Source: Linepithema humile (Eukaryota; Arthropoda; Insecta; Hymenoptera; Formicidae). Taken from it: a stretch of 64,000 bases of DNA. Made by a program: the position numbers and the translations under genes. Where the stretch lies: contig NC_090133.1 of assembly GCF_040581485.1 (NCBI RefSeq), positions 4,216,001 through 4,280,000 of the forward strand, written 5' to 3'. Of the stretch, positions 33,808 through 48,020 are shown one piece after another (position 1 is the stretch's first letter; every line of letters begins with the position of its first letter). Under the pieces are notes generated by a model, which searched no databases, was not told where the DNA came from, and was given only the letters and a program-made list of their open reading frames with translations.

Positions 33808-35450
33808 ACCTTTCCGTTCTTCTCGCTCACTAAACGTTCCTCCTCCTTCGACGCGCACCTACACGTCCGCCCGGACGTAAAAAGCTAATTTAAAAAAGCT
33901 TAACGGCCGGGACACCCGAAACGAGCAGCGTGCTGCCAGCGTTGATTCACGGCGAACCGCAAATGCCACCGACAGCCGTGGTAACGATTAGGTGACAATC
34001 GGTTAACCCGGCGATAGTATATATCCTGCGATACGGCGCGGCCTAGCAGTTATATTTTTCACTCACAGCACAAATGCGATTCTCGACGATATAAAATTGT
34101 CTCTCTCGCGGTTAGTTAAGGTTAAGATATATGGCTCACGTGAGTATTCAAAATATGTCTCCGTAATATATTTCTGGTAGAAAGTAAAATTTATTTATAG
34201 CGTACGGAATATTTTTCAACTTTCTTTTCGCATGGAAAAGTGCAATCTTTTATGGCATATCTTTTTTTACCTGCGTTGTTGATGGTTTGCCTTACCGGTG
34301 ATTATGACAGATGAAATAGTGTGGAGAAAGTGCCACCTCTTGCGCCTATAGAAGTCCAATAAAGTAAATAGATGAGGCAATCGCGACATCATTACACGCA
34401 ACGGGGAATAAATCTTTATGTAAGAGATATTACAAATAAAGATTTTTATAACAATGTCGCGCGTCTGCTGATTTCTACGATCATAAATCTCGAAATCTGC
34501 GCGTAATTGACAGAAGAAAATGATGAAATTTGTAATTAGTTGCGGAGATAATGCGAATTTCGATGCAGAGAATAACACTTTTCTAAAAACAATCATATCG
34601 TTTCACTTGTAAAAACGCGAGAAAAATCTTTGAGAGTTGCCGTTCTTACATGTGACTTAAAAGAATATAAATGTGCAAAGATCAATGTAATCAGAAAAAC
34701 TAATTAAGAATTGCTGGACTAATCTGATGACGAAATGTAGCAAATAGCATTCTTTTAAATCAAATACTTAATCGATAAGAAGAAAGCAAGGTCCAGTTTC
34801 AGATACGAGTCTAGAGTTAAGCGCGAATTAATAGTCGAGGCATCGTTAGCAGAAACAGAATAAAAATGAGCAGAACAAAGATCGCACTCGTCCGATTGAC
34901 GTACGCGGGACGAGGAAGGCAGGGTTATGCAATGCACGGCACGAGGTCGAGTTTGCACCCTGACCAAGCAGAAGTGGCTTCAGTCGCGCGAGACGAGCCG
35001 AGAAAAACGCGAGATGAACGAAACGCGCGCGCTAAGCAGCGCTCGCGATGCGAGCAGGAAAAAGGAAAAAGACGAAGAAACTTGGCAAGAGCCATACATT
35101 TGCCACGCCATTAGTGCCAGGCCGGGTGCTAGCCATCGCCATTAAGTAGAGAGAAATTGATCGATATTGCAGCAACCGGCCGTAATATAACGCAGCACCT
35201 AGTAGGTAATAATTAATCGCGGCCGCGCTGGCATAAAGGCTGTTTCCATATCAATCTTTTGCGTTGACGTGTTGCCGGAAACAGAAGCCCGGCGAAAAAG
35301 TGAGACGGCAATAAAACGGTCGATGCCGATTATAGAAACGATGAAGAAACGTCGGATTGCACGTCGTGGAAAAATCCGCAGAATGTAGCCAAGATATGCA
35401 TGTGTCGTTAACTCTTCAATCGGTCTTTACATATCATATAAGACACGCTG
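31087..35450. other. Mixed DNA, no gene recognised
   Basis: AT-rich blocks lie at 31200-31560, 32340-32600, 33120-33480 and 34060-34780; more GC-rich blocks at 31620-32330, 32690-33000, 33490-34050 and 34800-35340. Frames such as 32581-32919 minus and 33513-33833 plus cross low-complexity DNA or lack motifs. A 9-bp stem with a one-base loop (CTTAGAAAG/CTTTCTAAG) lies near 32342-32360, and TGTGTA/TACACA pair near 33316-33335. Confidence 0.5.
33773..33808. repeat. (CT)n microsatellite
   Basis: A CT run with one TTT interruption, within pyrimidine-rich DNA. Confidence 0.93.
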
Positions 35451-38127
35451 CAGGAAAAACCAATATTATTTCTTTTTTACTTTTTTATTTCGATGAAAAT
35501 ACTCTCTCTCTCTTAAGTGGTTTACTTAGTTCCGATCGTTAAATTATTTAAATGTTTTGCAAGAAAAAAATTAAGTGTACATAGTTTGATAAAAAGTTGA
35601 TTTTTAATATTTGCCTTAATTTTTTCTCAACTCAAATTATTGCATAAAACTCTGCATTGGCACAGAAATAGAAAAATTATTGATAGTTAAAAGAAATTTT
35701 ATGTTTATTTTTAGCTTATATCATTATATATTCTTGTACGTTTCTGAATATGCAATAACAAAAGTTTTAATCAGACTGGAATTCTTTCTTACGTCGTCGT
35801 CACGTTAAATAATAAATTTGTGATTGAAAATATTCCTTTCGCTTTCAGTCAACTCGCTTCTTCCCTTTCGCTTTTGATCAACTTTTTGACAGAAAACATA
35901 ACGGAATTATCGATTAGCCTCTTTCGAAGGGACAGAAAGTTAGGCTGGCCACCATTTCACTTCGTCGATCGGCGCAGTGGTGACCGCTCATGATTACGCG
36001 AACGCACAGGCGGAACCCCCTCGGCAAACAAATGACGAGCCATAAATACGTTGGCACCGAAGGTGCTAGATAGGAGTGTCCGATATTAATAAGCGGTCAT
36101 TAAGAGATACGGTCTCGGGGCTATGGACAATGGCGAGGGGCGGGCGCGAGAGCGGCCGCGAGGAGAATAGACGCTGTAAATCTCCGGGCCGAAGCCGGGT
36201 TCTCGAAGAAATCGCTCGACGCGCTTCCCACGTGACGGGCCGCATTTTCCACGCCGATTTTTTCACTCTTTTCTTCACCCGCCGAGCGTTTAAATTAGCG
36301 CTTTCACGCGCGCGCGCGCGCCCCGAAAACCGGCTTTGTTCTTCCGACTTCGAATTCAATCGAGGCGCATTTCTTTTAAAACGTTCAAACGCAAAGCGAT
36401 AAGCCGACGATGTCTGCGAGGCAATCCGGCAAAAATAATAGCGAAATAGGTCACAGTGTTGTTAGATCAATGACACGGGTTGATCGTTATTAAGGTAATT
36501 GATTTGTTGACTCGACATCAGGATCATAGCGCAAAAAAATGCGTTGCTTCGATAATTTTTCAAACGATCATATGCAATTGAACTCGCGTAATGATCAGTT
36601 GCAAGTCAAATAATGCGCTTTGCAATAACAAGATGTAATAATGCAAAGCTAAGTCTAAAGTCATGAACCGTGTTGATATGTATATGAGTTCCAAGTGTAA
36701 AGTCTAACGCCTAATCCTCTCCAAGAAATCTTGACAAGTTTTCTTTTCTCGTAAAAGTAAATCAATGATATACTCACATGTTCTTTTATTACAAAATATT
36801 ACGAAAGACTGACTATCGATATATAAAGTACAATCCGTCGTCGAGATGAAAAACAATCACATTTGATTTTCAATTGAAAATAAGAAGCGAGATAATATGT
36901 GAATTGAAGTTTAATTTGCGAGTAGTCGTGCAGATTGTGAAATGTCGCGACCATCTTAGTGCTGTTCTCAAGTGTCGATTAATATACCATCCCGTTGAGT
37001 TGCCGGCTGCGCCTCGACGAGAATAGTTTGTCGGCGGCACATCGATCCGACGCGGCGAAGACGTTCCGCGACGCGCAGTATGCAACTTTCTTAGACTCCA
37101 CGAGGCACAACTCGATCCATCCACTCATCGGGATGGTGCCGGGGGTGACAGGGGTGAGCCGGGGAGGAGTTGACTTTGCGGAGGTAACTTGGAAACTCAA
37201 GGGACGGGGAGGCGCCTCGACCGAATCCTTCCGAAGTCGACCATTAATTATCGGCGCAACGCGTTATAATTAGCCGACGTGAAATCAGATTGTTGAACGG
37301 CATGGATATCCGTCTGATAGTTATGCCTAACGATCCCCTCGGTGGCAATTCATTAAGGCCGCATTACGCGGCCACGCCCTGATCGCGCGTAATCATCGCG
37401 CGACCTAATCGCCGATCATCGTGTCTCGCATTTTAAAGGAGTGAAAGTTACAGAAAAATAATCTTGTGGCAATAAAGAGAGCAAAAGTGTAATTGTTTGA
37501 AGAAAAAATATAATTGCCGGTTCTTAATTACAATCTACTCATATCCAGTAATTATCATTCAAAACTGAAAGATTGATATTGAAAACATTTATATCTCTAT
37601 AGAAATGATGCAATATTGTGCAATATTGTGATATATTCTTACTAAAGACGCGATGTAAAGAAAATGTTTTAAGAAAAAATCCAATACTGTTTGTTAGAAA
37701 TGTAATTAATATTCTTTTCTAGGTGAAACTAATATATAAACTACAGACGAAATCTTAGAACATTACATCGAATCTAAGTAATGCGCTGCGCGGCATTTTG
37801 CATTGTTTTCGGTACGCTGCGCAACTCTCCACGTGCCATCGTGAATTGGTAATCCTGGCAGCACTTAGCGACCGAGCCAATCCTCGCGCTGATTAGTAAT
37901 ATTGTGGCCTGATGAACCGAGGGCCCAAGTTGCCGGGCGCGTAGGAGATGAGTCCGTAACCTCGTTACCAACCCGCGGGCGATACGACTACCCCAACTAT
38001 AACGTGAGGATACGGTCTCGCCGTTAGGAAGCGGCAGGAGCACGAGCCGAAGAGAGACAGAAGAAAGCCGAGGAGTAGAACGCAAAGGGGAGAAGGGAGC
38101 GACAGGGCGAGAGAGACGGGCGACGTA

Positions 38128-38240
38128 GATGGATGAATAGATGGATACCGAAGGGAGGGACAGAGAGATAAATAGATAGACAGATAGACGGGGATAGAGA
38201 GAAAGAGGCAGAGAGAGAGAGAGAGAGGGAGAGAGAGAAT
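38128..38240. repeat. Degenerate GATA/GACA and (GA)n tract
   Basis: GATGGAT, GATAGACA and GATAGA variants pass into pure GA at about 38206-38240. The tract is purine-rich on the plus strand. Confidence 0.9.
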
Positions 38241-38350
38241 CTCCATCGGCCCCCGGTGACGAGGGATCGGAATATATCATTGAATTAATAACCAGTTGCA
38301 CCGTCCCGCACTTCACGGCTCGGTCTGGTTGAAAGTCCTAATAGCCAGTC

Positions 38351-38388
<38 letters not shown>

Positions 38389-38398
38389 GAGAAAGAGC
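38351..38398. repeat. (GA)n microsatellite
   Basis: A GA run interrupted by AAAG and AAAAAG, about 110 bases after the previous tract. Confidence 0.95.
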
Positions 38399-39719
38399 GT
38401 CGTTCCGACAACGAAAGAAACTTTTATGACTTGTGGATGATTGAAATAAATTAATCGCCGCCGGTGGCCGTCGATGCGCGCTAACTGAGAGCTATTTACG
38501 CCGATCGAGTGCGTCTTGTTACGCGAGTTGATGTAACAATACTTTCTTCCAGTCTAACGTCTTCGAAAATCTCACGGCAACTACTTTTATTAGAACATTT
38601 TCGTTCTCCGTTTTGTGTACAGTGTGCCAAAACTCGCGTATGTGTCTTTAATTGAAGTATCTAAATTTCAATTTAGAATCAATTTTTTCAGCTGAGTTTT
38701 CAAACTAAAAACGATTTTTGGAATTTCTTGAATTATACATATAAAATTACATTCCTTGCGTGATTTTAAGTTTAAGAAACTACAATCTCGTGAATTGCTC
38801 GTAAAGTCAAGCACCTAATCGGCCACCTCTCGTAGATTTATCTATGCATCCGCATGATCGAGCTCGTTGTCTCGGATCTTTCGGCCGAGAACTGTTAGGT
38901 CGATACTTACAGACACCCGGTGCACGACCGTACAACTTCGATCCCATTGTTCGCTGAACTTCGAAGCCGGGACGCGAGTTTGCGGCCGACGTGAAAATCG
39001 ATCCGGCGATCGGGAAATAATGACTGGTGGGCGCGATTTAATGATCGCGTTCAACTGAATGCGAAACGGCGGGTCCGGCACAAAAAGGTGTCGTCTACAA
39101 GGGTTGCGATTTGCGGCGCGCCACCGTGGCGCGGAGTCGCTTACGGAGTCGTAGAAAACGACGGGAGAGCGGGTCGGTCGTTCGCGTGGGGTGAGCTGCG
39201 ACAATGCTCTAATCAAATGTCATGAATCGGCGCCATTATGCGCATCTGCGGCGTGAATTTATAAATATGCCTGGAGGCAACCGCCTTTTGCCTCCCCCGT
39301 GAATACTCCGGCGTGAGCACCAATGGCAACCTTTAATTCGACGATCTGCACAGGATCGAACGATACGACGCGATGTATGAATTGAAGCATCTTTTAATCG
39401 TTTAACTCCCAAGCGAGCTCAATTCGTATAATAATTTTAATAAAATTGTGAAATTATTCTTTCGGAAGTACTAATATTATTGATATCTTTAAACAGAATT
39501 TTTGAGAAACTAATAGATTTTGAAAGATTGAAAGTTTTTGTAAAATTACTTAAAATGATGTTCTAATTATTTTGATATTTCTATCTTCGCAAAACAAAAT
39601 TTATTTAAAAATGTATTATTTTAAAAGATCATTCCTTTTTAATTAAAAAATTTATATTGTGTTAAAATTGTCTTATATCACGATAAAGATTGCAAGATAT
39701 TTATAATAAAAACTGCGGT

Positions 39720-41050
39720 TTAACGACCCCTTTGAGGATCACCGTACTAACTGTTTGACGTTGATGCGAAACTGCAGCGCACGGATGCACGCCAAAAATG
39801 TAGGACTCGAACTCTTTCTCGTGTCGGATAACAGATACGTATATACGCGACGCATAGCGTCGACGACTGTGACGAGAGCGTAATCCACAAAAAGTTAAAA
39901 ACACCCGTTACGACAGCGAAGGTACAGAAAGAAGAGAAAAAAAGTGTGTGGAATTTAAAAAATTCAAAAATGCCGCACACGGCGACTTTTCGCTTTTGCG
40001 GCCGCGCACGGTAAAAATAATATCTCGTTTAATCCGAGAAGTGCGAATCCCGCTGAAGGATATGCACGTCCAACACGGAACACAGAGTATGTCGGTTACT
40101 CGGAGCTTGATAGCACGGACTTTTATCTGTAAAAAAGGGAGGGGGGGGGGAGAGAGGGAGAGAGAATGAGAGAGAGAGAATATATAAATCCTCTAGCTCG
40201 GATGAAAGAAACGCGTGAAGTCTAGTATAATAATCGTATCGTCATGCTTTTTATCTAATGTTACTTTTGAAAAATTATTATAGAAGCGACAACGAAGAAG
40301 AGCAAGTCCTCTAATTAACATTCTGACATTCGACGTTCAAATGAACAAATCGATCAGCGGGGAATTTCTGTAATTCGCATAAATCCAAAAAAATTTACTC
40401 GCGATTTTTTGTCCCACTCTTCGGGCGTATATCGGTGAGACCCCGCGACCCGCGACGATAACCCAAAAAGTCAAGGGCACTCGATCGGTTCTCGAGACTT
40501 TTCGATAATCGTACGAAACGTGAAGAAAAAGCCGAGATTTCGTCATAAATGCGCAAACGGACTCCGGATTTCTCGACGCATGCGATTGTGCAAATAATTA
40601 ATTTTAAATAAATGATTGTGAAGTTTACTCTGCTTGAAATAAATATCCGCCTCTTGTTTGCGTATTGTTAAAATATCGTCACATACGTATTTCTAAAAAT
40701 ATGTCATTTGCTTCAAAAGAGAAAATGCTACAATTAGAATAAAGATCGAAAAATACTAGTTTCAGAAAATTTCTATTAAATATTATATTTATCTTAGTTT
40801 AGAAAAAAGACAATATAATTTTCATAATATAAATAAAGTTATTAACTTGTTTGATAAATATTATTTAAAATAAAAAATAAGAATCTATATATTGCGATAT
40901 CATCATTTAGATATCACATTACTCGAAAAAGAAAAAACATTTACGTCTTCAATATAGAGTTTGTTTTCGTTTCAAACTTATCGCATTTTTAGACTACTTT
41001 TAAACTAATCAATCTGTAATTAACTCGAAATAACACCATTGGAACATATA
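39720..41050. other. Mixed then strongly AT-rich DNA
   Basis: Positions 39720-40580 have intermediate GC with short unconvincing frames. Positions 40590-41050 are AT-rich. Nothing gene-like was seen apart from the purine/G tract below. Confidence 0.5.
40137..40182 (+). repeat. G-rich/GA tract with quadruplex potential
   Basis: GGGA is followed by ten G, then GA dinucleotides and further GGG. Four G-runs with short loops fit the G-quadruplex pattern on the plus strand. Confidence 0.85.
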
Positions 41051-41174
41051 GAACGCAATTAGCAGACATCAGCAATTTGCGAGAGATTGTTAATATATTT
41101 TATCACAGCGGTTTCGGCAATCGCAGTTAAAATGAGAGATTAAAATACTCTCAACTGAGCTTCTAACGGTCTCT
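41051..41174 (+). repeat. Dispersed repeat, copy 1
   Basis: Aligns to 42942-43071 in the same orientation at roughly 75% with small indels. Shared blocks include GCAATTAG, AGAGATT, AATATATTTTATC, TTTCGG, TAAAATG and GAGATTAAA. Non-coding. It may be a fragment of an unclassified interspersed element. Confidence 0.7.
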
Positions 41175-42941
41175 ATCTTGCATAATGAGAGACACGGGAA
41201 TGAAAGAAAGATAGAGAAAAAAAAAAAATATTCTCGTGGGTGGCGCACGAGCAGCGAGATACATATTTCGCTTTCACAAGAGCCTCGACCAAGAGTCTAA
41301 ACACGAGGCGCGCTTTTTGAATGCGGACCACCCGTTGCATTACCGGCTTTGTGGTCGTATGCTCTTTTGATCTACCCCTATAATTAATCCACAGAGGTAA
41401 CCGGAGACGCGTATGGGCGCATGGGGACCTACGGGGGCGGCTCATTCACCGACCGGGGCCGAGTTATTGAAAGGGTATCGGATGAGGGGCAGGGGGAGAG
41501 CGGTGGAAGGAAAAAAAAGAAGAGCGAATCGCTGATTAACATTTTAATCAGAAGCGAGTCACGTGCCGTGCGTTTTGTATCTCTGACCGTAATGATCCGT
41601 CGTGACAATGCGCGCGACGGCGAGAGCATGGAGTCTCGAATGTCAAATAACACGCTTCTACACGAGAGACCCGCGGGGACGGATTATGCTCGCGGAGAGA
41701 TTGTGCGAATTGCGCGTTGACGCGATCACGACTCCGCCGGCTGCGAGTTATTATCGTGCGTGTACAATTAATGCTGTGTACAGCAGTAAAAAATCTGTTA
41801 TGTTTAAGCATACAATAAAATGCAAATAAGCAGTTCTGCGGCAATAGAATATCAGGCGATATTATGCATATCGCGATAAAGTTAATATTTTTGTAAACCG
41901 ATCTGTAAAGACGCGCGATTAAGAAGAGCGTTGCTATCTAAGATTATTTTTAAAAAGTACGTATAAGAGAGATTTATTCGTTTATGATATTTTATATGGT
42001 TTGTACAAAGTATCGAAAATAGAGTTAGAATTTAATAAGTATATATATTTTAATTAAAGTAAAGAATTACTAAACTAATATTTAAATATATTAAAAAGTA
42101 GAAAATATTGTAAACTTAATATATGAGAAGACACTTTCTGATGGAAACAAAAGAAAAATTTAATTTCTTCATTATATTGTTACACAAAAACTATCTTAAC
42201 ACAATTTGCATCAATTTTTATTATTTCTAGAATCTGCTAATCTTGAAAACTACGACATATATAATACAAACTACAACTCGCCGCAACTTCCAGAGCCTAC
42301 AAGTTTTTTTATTTACATATATTATCTTTTCTGACTAAACAGTCGTGAACGACCGGTGTAAAAGATCGCTTGATTAGATCGCGATCATCTGTCGACAGAA
42401 GGAAACGCTAAAAAAAATCACATTCTGCTTAATGATATTTGACCCAGTCCGACAAACACACGGCAGACAAAAACATCTCGATCCGAATAATTATCGGCAA
42501 AAGTCGCGCAGCGGTCGTTCTGGACGCATGTGACGGTTCGCGCGCACGCGGCGAATAATCGAGGACGCTATGTTCCTGGCGACGGAGACGGCATTGATAT
42601 TTGCATCCGTAGCAGCTGCAGCGGAACGGTAATTCTACGATTTTTACGACAGGGGTCAAAGTGCGCGCGTTACACCTCTCTCGCCGCAAGGCAATCGCCG
42701 CCGATGTCGAGCGCATTGTCGCAGACGATGAGCATACGCGAGTATACGCCGCACAACCGAATTAGCATAGACTGAACACATGCGTATTTATTCGCTCATT
42801 AACGCCGACTGATCCCATCCTCTACCAATGTGAAGAATAGGAGGCTGAGGCTGCGAGAAAAAGAACGACAGAGAAAGAGAGGAAACCTGGCGCTAGAAAA
42901 AAGCGTGTTCGAAAAATGTGTATAAAAATGCATATTGCGAT
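41175..42941. other. GC islands at 41180-41760 and 42350-42880 around AT-rich DNA
   Basis: The stretch between the two dispersed-repeat copies contains frames on both strands in each island without motifs. The AT-rich middle (41870-42340) is featureless. Confidence 0.5.
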
Positions 42942-43071
42942 AAAATGCAATTAGTAAAAATCACCAATTCGCAAGAGATTACGAATATATTTTATCCACG
43001 ATTTCGGTGATAATTTCGGCAGCTAAAATGGGAGATTAAAGTATCTCGTTTCAACCAAGCTAACGATCTGT
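42942..43071 (+). repeat. Dispersed repeat, copy 2
   Basis: Partner of 41051-41174. It has an extra block of about 10 bases in the middle (GATAATTTCGGC region). The ends of similarity are fairly sharp on both sides. Confidence 0.7.
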
Positions 43072-45106
43072 GAAAAAATCTTAAATCAGTACAATTTTTC
43101 GACGTTGGGTTTTTTACATATAAAAATGGAAACGTTACGGGTAAAGTTTTATAAATCAAGAAAAATTTAGATGATATTCAATAAAGAAACATATTTTCCG
43201 CTTATGTACAGCTGTTTCAATTTTTATTATTAGAGAAACTGCATACGGCAGCATTAGTGCTTTATATTTCAAATTAATTCTTTTCGAATCGAATGCATCA
43301 TGTCTGGATATTCGCGTAGCAGCTGTCGATTAAAAAATCCAGGACTTTAAATAGCTAGTTAAAAAATCGATTAATAAAAATTCAAAACTGAATTCAAAGC
43401 CAAATACTCTATAAACCGAGAATATAAGGATTTATTGATGCTTAGCAAAGAGATCTGTATTTAAAATGAACATTCCTACATGCATTTTACGCGTATTTTT
43501 TTTCTCTTTTAAATTCCGTATTCAATCTTTTCTTCCCTTTTGCTTGCCCGCTTCTAATCTCATCTTCTACATCTATCACTCCTACTTATTGCTTTTATAC
43601 GAAACTACATACATTCATTCTTAAAGTTTGTAATCAAAATAATTAATCCGATTGCGTTACACTTGTACGAGCGAAATCGCGTAATGAATGCGCGTGAAAA
43701 AAGAGAAATATGCATACGCGAGGACCTCGATGATCTCTCGACGGATCGCAGAGGCCGGGCGTGCAAATAACGTCCATAATGAGCCCGGTCGCGAATGACC
43801 GGCGTCCTATGAATCGTCATCATCGTCGCCAGGAGTTTTATAAATCGTTATTCAAGAGAGCGAGCGCGCACGACCACGCTAAAACGTCCGCATCTTCGCA
43901 TTTGCGCGCGAGCGCACGCGAGCGCATCGAGGATGCGACTCTATTATCGAGAGTGCCGTTCGTTGTGCAACAGGGAGGAAAGGTCGCGTATTCATTCGTC
44001 GCGACGAGGTGCATAGTGAACTCGGCGCGGGGAGAAAAATCGCGGCGGTCGCTCAATGGCCGTCTCAATGGTCTCGCCAGGTGGTTTATGGAGCCGGAGC
44101 GGAAAATAGGTGTCGCGTCTATCAAGCGGCTCGGAAAAATCAGGCGCGCCGTTCTGCTGTCGCGTGTTCTCCCTCGGAGCCTGCCAGTTGACCTTTCAAT
44201 GTACGGTACACCTCCAATCTACGACGAGCATTTGAATTTGAATTGAACGTGCGAGCACGGCATTGTTCTTCCGCTTCCTGATCTAGTTATAAGACCGGCA
44301 ATATTAACCTCGGATTCTCATTAAATTTAACTTCCTGCATGGAGAAGAACGACAAATGGGAAAACACTAATTGTAATAATATCTCTAATTGCGTAGTAAA
44401 CGAGACGGAAGCTGATTATACTATCAGAAAACAATAAGATGTTTACCCTTTTCAATTGTATTTCTGGAAACTTTTCTAATTTCAAAGGATTTAAATTCGA
44501 AACTTATGATTAATCCAGAATACAACCGTATAGCTTAAATTTAAATTAAAAATGACTCGCAGACATGTATTCTTACACCCTACTACGCTCGGACATTTCA
44601 GCAATTAATTCCCTTCACGTGCGAGCCATTTATCGAGAACCCGTCTGCCACGCTCCCGGCATCTTCCCGAAATATTGTGCGACACGAAACGGGGTCTTAC
44701 GAGGAGCGAAGGGACATATGACAGCGAAGACTCCGATTTCAGGCCCGAAGTACGCTCGTGTAACGCGGCTGCCGCACATGTTTCTACCGTTTATCGTTGA
44801 TCAATAAATCGATGTGAGACAGTTCAAAATTCCGTTGACCTGCATACGAAAAAAAAACATCTGGCGATACTGGATGCGTTATCGTGAAATGCGTTTACAT
44901 TGTATACCAAACGCTATGTCAGCGAATCGATATTTGTGCCACTCTTATCGCGATGCATGTTAGAATCATAATATTAATTTAAGTCGCAAGTGCCTTGCAT
45001 GAAGAATCGGGCCTTTTCGTCGGGCGTCAAGTCAAATTGAAGAAGAGGCTAGTACAAAGCAAAACAGTAGTCGAGTGAGACGGGGGAAGACAAAGAGGGC
45101 GCGCGC

Positions 45107-45156
<50 letters not shown>

Positions 45157-47390
45157 TGCGCTTAAAATAGGGGGCAATAAATTGTCCACTATCTTCGCCG
45201 GGTTAAACACATTAAAGCGTCTTGAGATAAGGCCGCCTGGCGGCCCGTTTGTTCGCAGGGTTGCCGGCGACCGGCATGAAGGACTGCGGCCTGTTATCCG
45301 CGCCGCGAAAAGAGACGCGCCCGGTGCGCGGGAGTGAGACGAAGAGAGCGCTGGAGAGAACCCTCGCTATTATTCTTGCCACCGGTGGTTGGCGTACACT
45401 CTTGCGCGCGTTCTGGCGCGCGGACTCTAAGCACGCCGAGGGCGCCTTCTAACAACACCGGCCGACCCGGCGACGGGTGTATCGGCCATGATTCCAAGGC
45501 ATGCGCCATGAGAACCAGACCACCAGGAAGTATATCTCTGCGAAAACATTCCCTGGTGCTCGAGTCCCAAAGAGAGCGCAGCGATAAGCAAAGCTGTTTC
45601 AAGTTTTGCGCGAGAAGTGCCGGCAGACGGTCTTCCTGATGGTAGCTTTCCAGCTAATGACACAAGAGTACAAAAAATATTATTCTCTCGATTGGATATC
45701 GAACAAAGACAGAATGATACTTGTGTCGACTTGTGTGATTAGCTGGACGACTCCCCTTGCAATTTTCGATCTTAGAAAAGTATATTCCGATTAAGGTTAT
45801 AGTATGAAAATTTTCTCAATTTCCTACTTTCTGCAATCAATAATTATTTTTATCGATGTTTGTGAGAAAAATTCAATTTACGATTAATTACAATATTTTA
45901 ATGCAAGTATCGATCAAAAATAATATAACAGAACTTAGTAAATTAAAAAATGGACAAGTTCGCCAAAATTATGGGCTATATTAATTTTTAATATATAAAA
46001 TATTGATAAATGCAATGTTAATAAATGTCTATGTAATATTAATAAGTTCTAATTTATGTTTAATGTTAATTCTCTCTCTTTTATTCATCGTCATCGAGAA
46101 AATTCAAGAGATCGTCCCTTTTATTATCGCGCACCTGCTGTCTTCTCGAGACGCATCGGGGACAAATCTCGGGACTATGCAGGGGACAAGATGCAAAAGA
46201 AACGTCGCTCGCCAGTCGCGCAGGCTGCGCCCGACGACATTTTTCTGCGCGCCCCGAAGGGTTAAGTTTAAGTTCGCACGGATAATGCGGGCGACAGACG
46301 GTGCGGTTTTGAGCGGGAAGGCAAAGGGGGGCATCGGTGCCTGCCATTCGCAATTACTCCGCAATTAAGAAGCGATTATTTTGCATAGACGAAGACGACG
46401 CTGACGTCGAGTCGCGCCGCGTGTCACCAAGAACTTACGCCCGAATAATATTTTAACGAGTCTCGTAATCCGATTCCTGCGGCGCCAGGAACCTTCCTCT
46501 CTTCCGCCCGAGAGCTCGATTTCGAGGGGTAAGAGAAAAAAGCTACTTTGCATATTCGCCACCTTCCTCCTAATACCATCTTTGAGACGATTAGTAGCAG
46601 GATCTGCCGAAGGGAAGGATATTATCCGGCTCGAAGTATCGCGCCGCCGCGATTACACGCGTTGAAAAATAATATCGGGAAAATTGCGAGTTCTTCGTGT
46701 ATCAAAACTGAGGAATTGCGAGAGAAATAAAATTGTCAAGCAATGATTTCAGCCACTTGGCAGTTAAATAGTCATGAAAAAGTCTATTTTAATTTCTTAC
46801 TCTAACGTTTGCTATTAAAAAAGTAACAATGGCGGTTTAATAATGTTCTTTGAGTAAGAGACCACTGGTATTTTTTACTGTCCATCTTGACACTCTTGAT
46901 GCTATTATCGCGAAAGCTCGCAGGCTTCAAAAGTAGCGTCAAAGCTTCAAGCAACATTGCTTCCTGGTATTGCAGTTGCCGTGCTCGTCGTAATGACAAC
47001 GTTCCCTTTTTCCTCGAGTAGAGTTTAAATCGGATTCTCGGTAGTCGTATTAAATCCGAACTATTCTTTTCGCGCTCTTCATGCTACGCCCGTGACACGA
47101 TCACTTTAATGTATATGGTGATCGTAAATTACGCCATGACATTCGAAATGATGAGACGTAGTTATCTCACAAAGGAAGCCTTCAACTTTTTCTACGTTAC
47201 AGAGAAAGAATTAAAGAAAAAAAGCATTTTTTTTTAATTCCGTAAATAGATAAATAATTTGTTGCGTTATTATTTCAAATATAATATTATATTTTTAGAT
47301 CACTACTTGGACAAAATATTATATTTTTAAAATCACTATTTTTCCGAAATTTGTTTAAAAAAACTGCAAAATACAGTCAGACTGATAAAA
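43072..47390. other. Mixed DNA, no gene recognised
   Basis: AT-rich: 43080-43640, 44300-44560, 45790-46080 and 47190-47390. GC-rich: 43660-44260, 44570-44800, 45040-45650 and 46090-46660. The frames 43761-44246 plus (161 codons) and 44565-44807 plus (80 codons) have ordinary amino-acid composition but no domain; the first is overlapped by a minus frame. Nothing else is supportable. Confidence 0.5.
45109..45152. repeat. (GC)n-(AG)n compound microsatellite
   Basis: A short GCGCGCGC run joins directly to about 44 bases of pure AG. Confidence 0.96.
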
Positions 47391-47535
47391 CCTGCGACTG
47401 ATAATTTCATATGACCGTTCATTGTTCAACTTTTCCCATGATGTAGTTGATTTATCTCTCTGGTTTGCTTCTGATTGCTAATTGACATAAATCCGGGAAA
47501 AAGAGACAAGTTGTACTTCGCTAAGAATGAGATTT
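47391..47535 (-). repeat. 145-bp interspersed repeat, inverted copy B
   Basis: Its reverse complement matches 51378-51521 over about 145 columns with 12 substitutions and one single-base indel (about 91% identity). Similarity stops sharply at both ends. The minus-strand frame through it encodes a peptide shared with copy A, but a TGA interrupts copy B after the Gly-Lys-Ser step. I do not recognise the peptide or a transposon family. Confidence 0.88.
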
Positions 47536-48020
47536 GTATGTTACACAAAGTATTGATGTCATTTAAAATGTAATGTTTAATATATTTTTTAATGTGCATA
47601 AATATATACATTTTATTCAATTGTCAAAGTACGGTTTGAATGCGCAATTAGTGCGATTATTGATTTGTTACAATGGCATATATAGCAATTGACATTTTAA
47701 CTCTTTTTTTTTATGCCGAGTTTTACCGAATGGTTCTTTTGTATTGCAAAATTCAAGTGCCTTTTACATACGACACGCTTCACAAAAAGAGCTTGTTCCA
47801 CACAATGGCTAAAAAAAAGTATGAATAGATTACATTGCTCTTCTTGCGTTACAATTTTTCATATTTCTAGTTCCTAAAAAACTTCAAACGTAATTTTACA
47901 AGGAGTTATCGCACTCGTGAAGTATCTGCACTACATCGATGTCGTCACGCGCGTCTTGAAGGTCGAATGTCGAAAGTTTCCACGAGGCCAACATCTTTCG
48001 TTCTCGATTTTATCAGCATC

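Larger units (their letters stand above)
35450..39720. other. Mixed DNA with purine tracts, no gene recognised
   Basis: AT-rich blocks lie at 35460-35840, 36480-36940, 37440-37780, 38580-38800 and 39400-39720. GC-rich islands at 35940-36420, 36960-37430, 37780-38340 and 38800-39390 have overlapping frames. The 180-codon minus frame 37774-38316 is carried by the GA/GATA tract. The run at 36306-36320 is alternating CG. Confidence 0.5.

Noticed and set aside
37774..38316. 180-codon minus frame
   Set aside because: More than a third is Ser/Leu/Tyr-rich translation of the GA/GATA tract.
38634..38652. GTACAGTGTGCCAAAACTC as a further mariner-like end
   Set aside because: Only a loose resemblance and no inverted partner nearby.
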